Part shown: one piece after another, positions 55,286 through 64,000 of the stretch
Position numbering within the stretch: position 1 is the first letter of the stretch
Layout of the letters: every line of letters begins with the position of its first letter
Assembly (NCBI GenBank): GCA_900767915.1
Contig: CAAGAX010000005.1
Coordinates: 1-64,000, forward strand
Source of the DNA: Acholeplasmatales bacterium
GTDB lineage: Bacteria > Bacillota_I > Bacilli_A > Acholeplasmatales > Anaeroplasmataceae
Length of the DNA stretch: 64,000 bases
Reading direction: 5' to 3'
Position numbers and translations under genes: made by a program
The notes under the pieces: generated by a model
Databases searched by the model: none
What the model was told of the DNA's origin: nothing
Seen by the model: only the letters and a program-made list of their open reading frames with translations

Positions 55286-58200
55286 CTAACTTAATTTATA
55301 GTTATAAACAACATTTGCATTACTACCTTCAAATGCATATTGATCAATTCTATTCTTCATTGAAGCCTCATCAAGAGTAAAATAAACTGTTTGATCACTA
55401 CCCCATCCAGTAAATACGCCACTATCAATACCAAATGAATAATAAGAATCATAATCATATAAATTTTCTGATGGAATAACTAGCTTCTTCAAGCCAGTAC
55501 AATTTTTAAATGCTTCATAACCAATACTTGAAATATTTCCTTCAAACTTAAGGCTAGCTAAGTTTTTACATCCATCAAAAGCATTTGCATCTATCGTTTC
55601 AACTGATGCTGGAATAACTATTGATTCTATTGCTGAATTTGAGAAAGCAGTGCCTAAAGAAACAATATCATTTGGAAGTGTAACGCTCTTTAATGATGTA
55701 CATCCACTAAATGTTCTAGTACCTAAATATTTAACACCATCTTTAAATACAACATTAGTTAATGATTTACAGCCTTTAAATAATTCTACAGTATAATCTC
55801 CAATTTCAGCATTTTCAGTGAATAATACATTCTTTAAATTTTTACAATCACCAAATGCTGAATCACCACACATCCAATCAAGGCTTGTATCAAAAACAAG
55901 AGATTCTACACCAGTATTATTAAATGCATTTTGTCCAATGTGGTTAAAAGTTTTATCAATAGTCATAACCTTATCGCCAGTAAAGCTTACTAATGATGTA
56001 CATCCACTAAATGCATAATCACCAATTGATAATGATACATCACCATCTAAAACGAAATTTACAGCCTTAAGACTAGAACAATTTTCAAATAAATTATTTG
56101 AAATTTCTAATGTGTTAGATAAGTTTACAGTTTCTAATGATGTACAATTTTTAAATACACCAGAACCTAAATTTTCAACTGATGTCGGAATAGAAACACT
56201 AATTAATTTTTCATTGTTACTAAATGCATAATCACCAATTTCTGTTAAAGTTGATGGTAATACAACTTCTGTTATTTGACCAATTCCAGCATATTGTGAT
56301 TCTTTAATAGTAGAAACACCCTCTGATAATGTAAGCTTTGTAATTCCATTACAGCCATAGAATGCATCATCTAAAACATTTACATCGCTTGCAATAACGA
56401 ATTCACCTGAAATATCTTTATTTACAACAATCAAATCATTTTTGCTTGAATATAATGAATTTGTTTCATCCAAATAGAAATTCTTATTAGCACTATCAAG
56501 ATCTATTTTAAGATTATTTAATCCCATAAATGGATTATTACCAATCTTTGATACATTTTTACCAATTGTAAACTTAGAAGTTAATCCACTATCCTTAAAT
56601 GCATAGCTACCAATCATTGTAACTGAATTTGGTAATGTAATTGATGTTAATAAATCACAACCCTCAAATACACTATCTCCTAAACTAATAAGAGCATTAT
56701 TATTTGAGAAATCTACTGTTGCAAGTGCTTTACAATCTTTAAAGGCACTATCACCTAATTCAACTAAGGATGCAGGTAATGTAAATGATGTAACACCAGT
56801 ACCAGCAAATGCACCACTTTCAATAACCTCTAGACTATCTGATAATCTAACCTCTGTTAAATTAGTACAGCCATTAAACATACCAGCAGGAATAACTGTT
56901 AAATTGTTTGAATCAACCACAAATTTTGTTAATTTTGAACAATCAGCAAATACATTTGAACCTATTACTTGAATATTATCTAGCTTAACACTAGTAATAC
57001 CAGTATTTTTAAAGGCATTATCACCAAGCTCTGAAACAGCAATTGGTAATTCAACCTCACTTAATTTTTCACAGCCCTCAAATGTTGATTTAGGTAATAT
57101 CTCTAGTAAAGGACTAAAATAAACATTTTCTAAATCTTTGCAATTATAGAATAGAGCACTACCAATTTCAGTAACACCAGCAATATTAACATCAACTAAA
57201 CCAGAACCACTAAATGCATTTGAACCAACATACTTAATTGAAGCAGGTAATGCAATTGATTTTAATGATGTACAACCGCTAAATGTTTGACCTTCAATTC
57301 TTTCTAGATTAGTACAATTAAATACAACCTCACTTAGCTCACTACAATTACCAAAGACACTTGATGGAACAGAAAAAGGACTTTCGCTATCATCTGATTC
57401 TTGACCTAATTGAGTAAGATTTTCAGGTAATACAACCTTCTCTAATCCAGATTGATAAAATGCATATCCACTAATAGACTCTAATGAATTAGGTAATTCA
57501 ATTGATTTTAATGATTTACAACCACTAAATGCACCATATTCAATAAATTGTAATGAATTAGGTAATACAACTTTCTCTAATCCTGTACAACCACTAAATG
57601 CATTCATAGGGATAGATACTAATTGTCCTTCTATTGTGACATTCACTAATGTTTCTAAACCGCTAAATGCTTCTACACCTAAATCAGTAACATTCTTTGG
57701 TAAAACAAGCTCTTTTATTTTTGTACCACCAAAGCAACTATATCCAACTGAAGTAACTGAATCTGGTAATGTAATTGACTCAAGTGAACTACAACCATTG
57801 AATACTTGATCTGTTAATGAATCAAAGCCATTTTCTATTACAACATTTGATAAGCCACTACAATTTTCAAATGCCATAACACCTAATTCAACATTTTTAT
57901 ATAGATTAATGCTTGTTAATGATTCACAATATCCAAAAGAATCACAACCAATATAAGTAATATCCTTAGAATAAGATATATCACTTAAAGTAATGCAATT
58001 TATAAATGCTTCATCTCCAATTGATTCAGCATTTGAAGATACTGATTGAAGTAAAGAACAATTCTCAAACATTCCTCCACTAATTTCTTTAAGATTTGAT
58101 GGTAAAGAAACAGAAACTAAAGATTCACATGAACTGAATACCTTTTTACCAACGGCAGAAAGCTTACAATTATCAGCAAATTTTACTTCCTTTAGTGATA

Positions 58201-61200
58201 TACAATCTTTAAAGGCATTTTCACCTAATTCTAATAAGCTTTGAGGGAATTTAACAGATGTAATTTCCTCCTTGCAAGCAAAAGCATTTGCAGCGATGAA
58301 TTCAACACCATCAGGTATAACTACATCGCCTGAAAGATTATTTCCAAATGCATAGAATAATTTTGTCTTATCCTTATTATATATGATTGATGATTCTTCA
58401 TCTACATAGAATTTATCATTTCCTTCAAGCTTAATTGATTCAATTGAAGTATTATTAACTAATAAATTAGTAATATTATCAACACTTGAAGTTAAAGTGA
58501 TTTCTACTAAATTATTACAATTTGCAAATAAATTAGATCCTAATGATTGTAATACAGCATCAGTACCATCTAATTCATAAACCTTAGGGAATTTAAAGCT
58601 TGTTAGATTTGAACCTGCAAATGCATTATTTCCAATTACAGAAAGATGACTATTATCAGCAAATACAACCTCAGTAAGTCCAGCATTTTCAAATACAGAT
58701 TCTCCTAATATTGAAACTGTAGAAGGAATAGTAACTGATGTCAATGCTTTACAACCCTTAAATGCATTTTTATTAATTTCAGTTATTTTAGCATCACCAA
58801 AATCAACACTAGCTAAATTTTTACAGCCGCTAAATAATGAAGCAGGAATTGCTGTTAATGAAGATGGTACCTTAAATGAAGTAAGATTTGATGAACTAAA
58901 TACACTTGTTCCCACACTATGTACTGTATTAGGTAAATCGATTGCATTTAATACTGTATATGAGAAGGCATAATTTCCAATAGATTCTAATTTACTTCCC
59001 TCTTCAAAAGTTACTGTTGCTAATTTTGAAGCAGAATTAAATGCATTTTTTCCAATAGTTACGCAATTTGCATTAATATTAACTTCTGCTAAAGCTGTAC
59101 AATAATAGAAAGCAGAATCTCCAATTTTAGTAAGACGTTTAGGGAATGTTACTTTTCTAATTTTAGCACCATAGAATGTTGCATCATATTGACTAGAATT
59201 ATCCTCAATAACAAGTGGTAAATCGTCATTACCCTCTTCAAATTCAAGATTCAATTGTTTATTTGGATACCATTTATCATTATTATAATAATTACAGCAT
59301 TGCATAAATGCACCAGATTTAATAGTTTTAACTGTATTTGCTACAGTGAAGCTTTCAAGCTTCTTACATCCTTTGAATAATTTTTCTTCAATAACCTCTA
59401 GGTTAGGAAGACTTACAGAAACTAAGCTTGTGCAATCTGCAAACGCTCTTTTTCCAACAACTAATATTCCTTCCTTTTCTACTCCATTTTCAGTATATAC
59501 AGCAGACTTTCCATCCTCAAAGGAAATTGATTTAATTTTAGTATTTCCACATTCATTACCATATGAATTTATACAATTAAAGAAAGCACATGGAACAATT
59601 TTATTAACAGTTTTTGGAATTACAATATCTCCAGAAACTGAATTTGGAGCATAGCATAATACCTTTGCAACTCCATCTTCTTTTAAATAAAGAATACCAT
59701 CCTTTTCAACAAATGTTGAATTATTGTTACTAACTGTCAACTTAATTCTTGTACAGCCTAAGAAGCAGTTAATTGTTGAATCATCAGATCCATCATAACT
59801 ACCAAATGTTGTTAATGATTGAGGTATAACAAATTTTTGTAAACTTACACAATTATTAAATGCTTTATCACCTATTGATTCAACTCCCTCAGGTAATTCC
59901 ATACTTCCTAATGAAGAACAGTTTTCAAAACATGATTCACCTAGAGAAACTGTACCACTTGGAAGTATAAATTCATTAATACTAGTACAGTTTTTAAATG
60001 CTTTATCTGAAATAGTAAATTCTAATGCTTCATCTCTTCCATCTTCAAATGTAACTGAGCTTAAATTAGAACAATTTAAGAAAGCTTCTGCTCCAATTGA
60101 TTTTAAATTCTTATTTAAAACAACTGTTTTTAATGAAGTATTTCCTGCAAAGCAACCAGAAGCTAGCTCTAAAACACTTTCAGGAACAATAAACTTATCA
60201 ACATTAACTGATGGGAAGAAAATTAATTTAGTCTTATTAGCATTATATAAAACACCATTATCATCACTAGAATAGAATTTATTTCCCTCTTCAACTACTA
60301 CGCTCTTTAAAGTACTTCCAAATGCTCCTTTTACATCAAATGTAGCCGCATCTTTTCCAATAATAACCTTAGCAACATTACTTGAGCCGTTAATTCCATT
60401 AGCGAAGACTAAATTTCCATTAGCATCATCACTATTAACCTTAATTGTATTTAATTTGTCGTTAGCAGCAAAGGCATTTTCCATAACAACACGAGCATTA
60501 TGAGGTAATTCTACATATGTAAATGCACATCCATAGAAAGCATTCTTTGAAATAGTAAGAGTTTCTTCATTTTCATCTTCAAATTCAACACTCTTAATAT
60601 TCTTACATTGATAGAAAGCATTTTCTCCAACATATAAAACTGAGGCTGGAATTTTCACACTAGTTAAATATTTACAATTACTTGCAGCATAATCGCTAAT
60701 TCTTAATAAACCAATTTTTAGTGTTAAATCTCCCTTTCTACCTGCTCCTACAAGTAATAAAGCAGATTTAGTATTATCATATAATAAACCATCAATTGAA
60801 GTATAAGCCTTATTTCCATTTTCAACATTAATATTAACAAGCTTTTCACAAGAGTCAAAGGAATTAATAGTTTTTCCCTCTTCAACTCCATTAGCTAATG
60901 AAACTAAACGCTTAGGTAAAGTAACATTTACTAAATTTCTACAATTAGCAAATGCACGACTAGAAATAGTTAACTCAACTTCCTTTTCATTATAAGGAGT
61001 TGCCTCAAATTCAATACTCTCTAATTTATTAGAATAATAGAAAGCCTCTTCTTCAATTGTTTTAACAGTATATGGAATCTTTACAGATGATACCTTAGAA
61101 CCATAGAATGCTTTTAAAGTAATACTAACTGTACCTGGCATAATTTCACATTCACCAGTTAAAGCTTTTGGTACAAATCTTACTTCCCAACCTGATGTAA

Positions 61201-64000
61201 CACTAACTTGGTTATTATAATATAAAACACCATCATATGAAGTATATAATACCTCACCAGTATAATCACTCACCTCATAAACATTAAGTGCTTCTAAATT
61301 TGTACAATTAGCGAATCCAGTAACTGTATCAATATAAGAAAGAGTATTTGGTACATTTATCTTAACAAGATTACCACATCCTGCAAATGATCCTAATTCG
61401 ATAACTGGTAATCCATTATATTGTGAAGGAATAGTAATTTCATCAATACCTCTTAAATCCACACCTGGTACTGCTTTATATCCAACAACTTTATTACCTT
61501 TTTTAACTTCTTTATAGTCTAAAGCATTTACCCAATTAGCATATAGTGTAATATTATTCATATAATTCCAACCTGAAACTGAAGCTCCAGAAGCACTTGT
61601 AATCTTAACACCGTTGCCACCTAGACTTGTATACCAACCATCAAATGTTAAATTATCAGCCTTTGTTCTAGATGGAACTGGTAATACAAAGCTTTCCATA
61701 TAATCTACATTTGCTGTAGTCATATCCAAAGTAGCATTTTCACCACAATCAAGTGTAACAGTATAAGTTTGTGCCTTCCAGTTTGCATAAAGAACTAATG
61801 TTTGAGAAGGCATATTATCACTTTCAGTATATAACATACCATTTTCCTTCTTACCATCAGGTACATTATACCAACCATCAAATACATATCCATCCTTTGA
61901 AGCTGTAGGAAGAACTAAATTATCACCTAAAGCAAAATATCTATTTGGTAAAGTATACATACTATTTCCAGTACAAGCTTCAAATTGAACTTTGTATGCT
62001 TTAACTACAATTTTAACAGAAGGATATTTCTTTCCATCCGCATCAAAGAAAGAAACCTCTAAAACATTATCTCCTGATTTTGTAAAAGAAACATTAAAGA
62101 AATTTATATCTCCATCTACATTATAAACTTTACCATTAACCTTAACCTCATATTTTGAAGCACCTAAAACTGTGTTCCATGATAAAACGCCATTAGCATA
62201 TGATAAATCACTTAATCCTAAATAATTAAATTCAATTGGATCAGAATAATATGAATTCATATTAGAATCACTACTTAATGCCATTACTTCAACTCTATAA
62301 TTTTCTCCAGCATTAAAGCTATCAGCACTTAAAACAAACGAATTGGTATCAGTAGTATATTCAACATCTCCAACCTTTAAAACATAAGAGCTAGCACCTA
62401 ATACTTCATCCCAAGTTATAGTTAATCCATCAGATTTAATATTTTTTGGAGATGCTAATACTTTCTTTTCATATTCAACTGTAGTTGCTTCTAAAGAATT
62501 ATAGCCATTAGAAACAGGGTATACTGATAATTTTAATTTACCTGTATATTCTTTTAAACTAAAAGAAGTTACATTTCCTAAATTAAAGACATCCTTAGTA
62601 TTATCATGTTCTACCTCAACAACATATCCTGTTGCGTTTGAAACTCTTGACCAAACAAAATCCGAATCAGAAACAGTAGCATTTTCTACCTTATCTAAAG
62701 TTCTATCTAATATATATGTAGATGCAATTGATGTTCCATAATCTAATGAATATGCTTCTACAGTGAACTTAATACCACCTTTTTTCATTTGACAATTGCT
62801 AAAATCAAAATAAGTATTATTTCCTAAATCATATTCCTCTTCATCATGATTATCATTTCCACATTCAACCTTAATCTTATAGCCTTTAGCATTTTCTACC
62901 GGATTAAAAACAAGAATATTTCCTACAACAAAATAACCAGAAACAGTAGCTAATGATTTATTTGCAAAATAAACAACACTTTCCTTACCGTCGCATGATA
63001 CATTAATCTCATAAACTCCAGCATCAAATAAATTAAATTTATAACTATGTTGTACTGATTGTGAGCTTTCCGAATAAACATTACCACTAGGATCTTTAAT
63101 TCTTACATAATATGTTTTATTAGCTCCTAAAGAATTCCAGCTTACTCCGTTTTCATCTACTGATGCATGTAAATTACCATCATCCCATACTGCAAATAAA
63201 ACAGAATCCTTAGTTAGCTTTTCTCCATTATATTGATGAGTAAGCTTATTGCTATCATTAAAATCACTTACCCACCAGCCTAAAAATTTCTTTTTATCAG
63301 TTGATTCAGGTGTAGGAAGATCATACACAACTCCACCAATAGTTTTTTGAGCAGCAAATAATTCAGTATCACCATCTAAAAATGATACATTATATTCATC
63401 AACACCTGCTGAAACTGAAACAAATCTAGCATATAATGTTAAATCGCTAGTAACAAGTTCCTTTTCAAAATCGAATTTATCTTTAAATTCCTTATCTTTA
63501 TACCATCCAACAAATACTTCTTTATCCTTAGTTGGATTAAGACGCTTAGTTGCTTTTTTACCATTTAAAACATAAGCTGTATTAGATGTTGTACCATCAT
63601 TAAATGTTACAAGATGTGAAACCATCTTATAAAAATTATAAGAATTACCTTGATACTTCAATACTAATTGTCCATCAACATAATTAGCAGTACAATCTAC
63701 TAAATCATTTGAAGTTAATGTATATTTATCATTTTCAACTGTACAAATTCCTGTATAAGTATTTCCTAAAATTGACAAAGTAAAGTTTTTTCCAAATTTA
63801 GTAAATAAATATTGTCCTTTTAAGGAATCACAATAATATACTTCACTTTCACTTACATCATCACTTGGTTTTGTAGTAGCTTGAGTTGGATTATTTGTAG
63901 ACTTTGAAGGCCCTGTATTAGGAGTTGTATTTTGAGAATTATTGTCTCCACAACTTGCTAAAGATGCTGCAATACCAAGAACCGACATTGCTGTAAAAAA
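55286..64000 (-). CDS. Giant BspA-like surface lipoprotein, start outside window
   Basis: More than 2,900 residues. The frame stays open to the right edge, so the true start, with the rest of the signal peptide, lies beyond it; the lipobox LASCGD is visible at 63940-63960. Order: a low-complexity Thr/Asn/Pro linker; two InlB-like modules (FVGWYKD, FLGWWVSD); several Fn3-like modules (63100-62000); two more InlB-like modules (FDGWYNVPD, FDGWYTSLG). Then from about 61530 come roughly 2,000 residues of LRR_5 repeats of about 23 residues. Inserts of the type DGVLYYNN / DGLLYDNTK / NGVLYNANK / DGILYLKE / SSIIYNKDK / NSLYSSKN interrupt the repeats. No cell-wall sorting signal at the C-terminus. Adhesin role inferred from BspA. 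Confidence 0.9.
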   Translation of the reverse strand, partial: FFTAMSVLGIAASLASCGDNNSQNTTPNTGPSKSTNNPTQATTKPSDDVSESEVYYCDSLKGQYLFTKFGKNFTLSILGNTYTGICTVENDKYTLTSNDLVDCTANYVDGQLVLKYQGNSYNFYKMVSHLVTFNDGTTSNTAYVLNGKKATKRLNPTKDKEVFVGWYKDKEFKDKFDFEKELVTSDLTLYARFVSVSAGVDEYNVSFLDGDTELFAAQKTIGGVVYDLPTPESTDKKKFLGWWVSDFNDSNKLTHQYNGEKLTKDSVLFAVWDDGNLHASVDENGVSWNSLGANKTYYVRIKDPSGNVYSESSQSVQHSYKFNLFDAGVYEINVSCDGKESVVYFANKSLATVSGYFVVGNILVFNPVENAKGYKIKVECGNDNHDEEEYDLGNNTYFDFSNCQMKKGGIKFTVEAYSLDYGTSIASTYILDRTLDKVENATVSDSDFVWSRVSNATGYVVEVEHDNTKDVFNLGNVTSFSLKEYTGKLKLSVYPVSNGYNSLEATTVEYEKKVLASPKNIKSDGLTITWDEVLGASSYVLKVGDVEYTTDTNSFVLSADSFNAGENYRVEVMALSSDSNMNSYYSDPIEFNYLGLSDLSYANGVLSWNTVLGASKYEVKVNGKVYNVDGDINFFNVSFTKSGDNVLEVSFFDADGKKYPSVKIVVKAYKVQFEACTGNSMYTLPNRYFALGDNLVLPTASKDGYVFDGWYNVPDGKKENGMLYTESDNMPSQTLVLYANWKAQTYTVTLDCGENATLDMTTANVDYMESFVLPVPSRTKADNLTFDGWYTSLGGNGVKITSASGASVSGWNYMNNITLYANWVNALDYKEVKKGNKVVGYKAVPGVDLRGIDEITIPSQYNGLPVIELGSFAGCGNLVKINVPNTLSYIDTVTGFANCTNLEALNVYEVSDYTGEVLYTSYDGVLYYNNQVSVTSGWEVRFVPKALTGECEIMPGTVSITLKAFYGSKVSSVKIPYTVKTIEEEAFYYSNKLESIEFEATPYNEKEVELTISSRAFANCRNLVNVTLPKRLVSLANGVEEGKTINSFDSCEKLVNINVENGNKAYTSIDGLLYDNTKSALLLVGAGRKGDLTLKIGLLRISDYAASNCKYLTSVKIPASVLYVGENAFYQCKNIKSVEFEDENEETLTISKNAFYGCAFTYVELPHNARVVMENAFAANDKLNTIKVNSDDANGNLVFANGINGSSNVAKVIIGKDAATFDVKGAFGSTLKSVVVEEGNKFYSSDDNGVLYNANKTKLIFFPSVNVDKFIVPESVLELASGCFAGNTSLKTVVLNKNLKSIGAEAFLNCSNLSSVTFEDGRDEALEFTISDKAFKNCTSINEFILPSGTVSLGESCFENCSSLGSMELPEGVESIGDKAFNNCVSLQKFVIPQSLTTFGSYDGSDDSTINCFLGCTRIKLTVSNNNSTFVEKDGILYLKEDGVAKVLCYAPNSVSGDIVIPKTVNKIVPCAFFNCINSYGNECGNTKIKSISFEDGKSAVYTENGVEKEGILVVGKRAFADCTSLVSVSLPNLEVIEEKLFKGCKKLESFTVANTVKTIKSGAFMQCCNYYNNDKWYPNKQLNLEFEEGNDDLPLVIEDNSSQYDATFYGAKIRKVTFPKRLTKIGDSAFYYCTALAEVNINANCVTIGKNAFNSASKLATVTFEEGSKLESIGNYAFSYTVLNAIDLPNTVHSVGTSVFSSSNLTSFKVPSSLTAIPASLFSGCKNLASVDFGDAKITEINKNAFKGCKALTSVTIPSTVSILGESVFENAGLTEVVFADNSHLSVIGNNAFAGSNLTSFKFPKVYELDGTDAVLQSLGSNLFANCNNLVEITLTSSVDNITNLLVNNTSIESIKLEGNDKFYVDEESSIIYNKDKTKLFYAFGNNLSGDVVIPDGVEFIAANAFACKEEITSVKFPQSLLELGENAFKDCISLKEVKFADNCKLSAVGKKVFSSCESLVSVSLPSNLKEISGGMFENCSLLQSVSSNAESIGDEAFINCITLSDISYSKDITYIGCDSFGYCESLTSINLYKNVELGVMAFENCSGLSNVVIENGFDSLTDQVFNGCSSLESITLPDSVTSVGYSCFGGTKIKELVLPKNVTDLGVEAFSGLETLVNVTIEGQLVSIPMNAFSGCTGLEKVVLPNSLQFIEYGAFSGCKSLKSIELPNSLESISGYAFYQSGLEKVVLPENLTQLGQESDDSESPFSVPSSVFGNCSELSEVVFNCTNLERIEGQTFSGCTSLKSIALPASIKYVGSNAFSGSGLVDVNIAGVTEIGSALFYNCKDLENVYFSPLLEILPKSTFEGCEKLSEVELPIAVSELGDNAFKNTGITSVKLDNIQVIGSNVFADCSKLTKFVVDSNNLTVIPAGMFNGCTNLTEVRLSDSLEVIESGAFAGTGVTSFTLPASLVELGDSAFKDCKALATVDFSNNNALISLGDSVFEGCDLLTSITLPNSVTMIGSYAFKDSGLTSKFTIGKNVSKIGNNPFMGLNNLKIDLDSANKNFYLDETNSLYSSKNDLIVVNKDISGEFVIASDVNVLDDAFYGCNGITKLTLSEGVSTIKESQYAGIGQITEVVLPSTLTEIGDYAFSNNEKLISVSIPTSVENLGSGVFKNCTSLETVNLSNTLEISNNLFENCSSLKAVNFVLDGDVSLSIGDYAFSGCTSLVSFTGDKVMTIDKTFNHIGQNAFNNTGVESLVFDTSLDWMCGDSAFGDCKNLKNVLFTENAEIGDYTVELFKGCKSLTNVVFKDGVKYLGTRTFSGCTSLKSVTLPNDIVSLGTAFSNSAIESIVIPASVETIDANAFDGCKNLASLKFEGNISSIGYEAFKNCTGLKKLVIPSENLYDYDSYYSFGIDSGVFTGWGSDQTVYFTLDEASMKNRIDQYAFEGSNANVVYNYKLS

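Noticed and set aside
59346..59654. 102-codon plus-strand frame opposite the giant LRR gene
   Set aside because: No ribosome site and strong coding pattern on the other strand.
55286..61530. Repetitive DNA that could suggest a CRISPR or satellite array
   Set aside because: The repeats are degenerate and keep an open reading frame with LRR_5 consensus; they are protein repeats.

Overview
The window is AT-rich, uses TGA as a stop codon (dnaB and mutM both end in TGA) and carries mostly bacterial housekeeping genes in Firmicutes order. The Firmicutes-specific DnaB/DnaI primosome pair, the rny-ymdB-spoVS-miaB-ricA neighbourhood, a T-box leader and AGGAGG ribosome binding sites point to a low-GC member of the Bacilli. 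Fermentative AdhE, peptide uptake and giant BspA/InlB-type surface lipoproteins suggest an anaerobic, host-associated (gut or oral) relative of the Erysipelotrichia/RF39/Acholeplasma side of the class. That placement is inference. There are no rRNA, tRNA, CRISPR, phage or insertion sequence features that I can support.

Layout. 0-6.6 kb: replication and repair block read leftward (polA, mutM, coaE, an unknown 115-aa protein, dnaB, dnaI). 6.6-9.2 kb: an intact membrane glycosyltransferase and a decayed copy with at least three frame breaks. 9.3-18 kb: yhbY, adhE, an ECF S component, a LysM protein, ung, gapA, clpP, nadK and a CYTH protein, mostly as single-gene units with clear terminators. 18.4-28 kb: a seven-gene oligopeptide permease operon (oppA-B-C-D-F, an ApbE-like protein, a small membrane protein). 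OppA, B, D and F all depart from the canonical architecture. 28.2-29.4 kb: trpS behind a tryptophan T-box. 29.5-34.7 kb: RNA-metabolism island (rny, ymdB, spoVS, miaB, ricA). 34.8-37.5 kb: two unknown proteins and a split chromate transporter.

37.6-53.6 kb appears to be one very long leftward operon. A membrane protein with an InlB-like module is followed by a MoxR ATPase, a DUF58 protein, two membrane VWA proteins, a BspA leucine-rich-repeat lipoprotein and a 1,668-residue InlB-type lipoprotein. A single good promoter lies in front and a single good terminator behind. This is the most interesting system here: a MoxR/VWA assembly or quality-control machine apparently co-expressed with its likely surface clients. 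53.8-64 kb holds a TlpA-like thioredoxin lipoprotein and a BspA-like lipoprotein of more than 2,900 residues whose start lies beyond the right edge.

Nearly all genes read on the minus strand. The exceptions are clpP, the CYTH gene, trpS, one small secreted protein and a doubtful 35-codon ORF.
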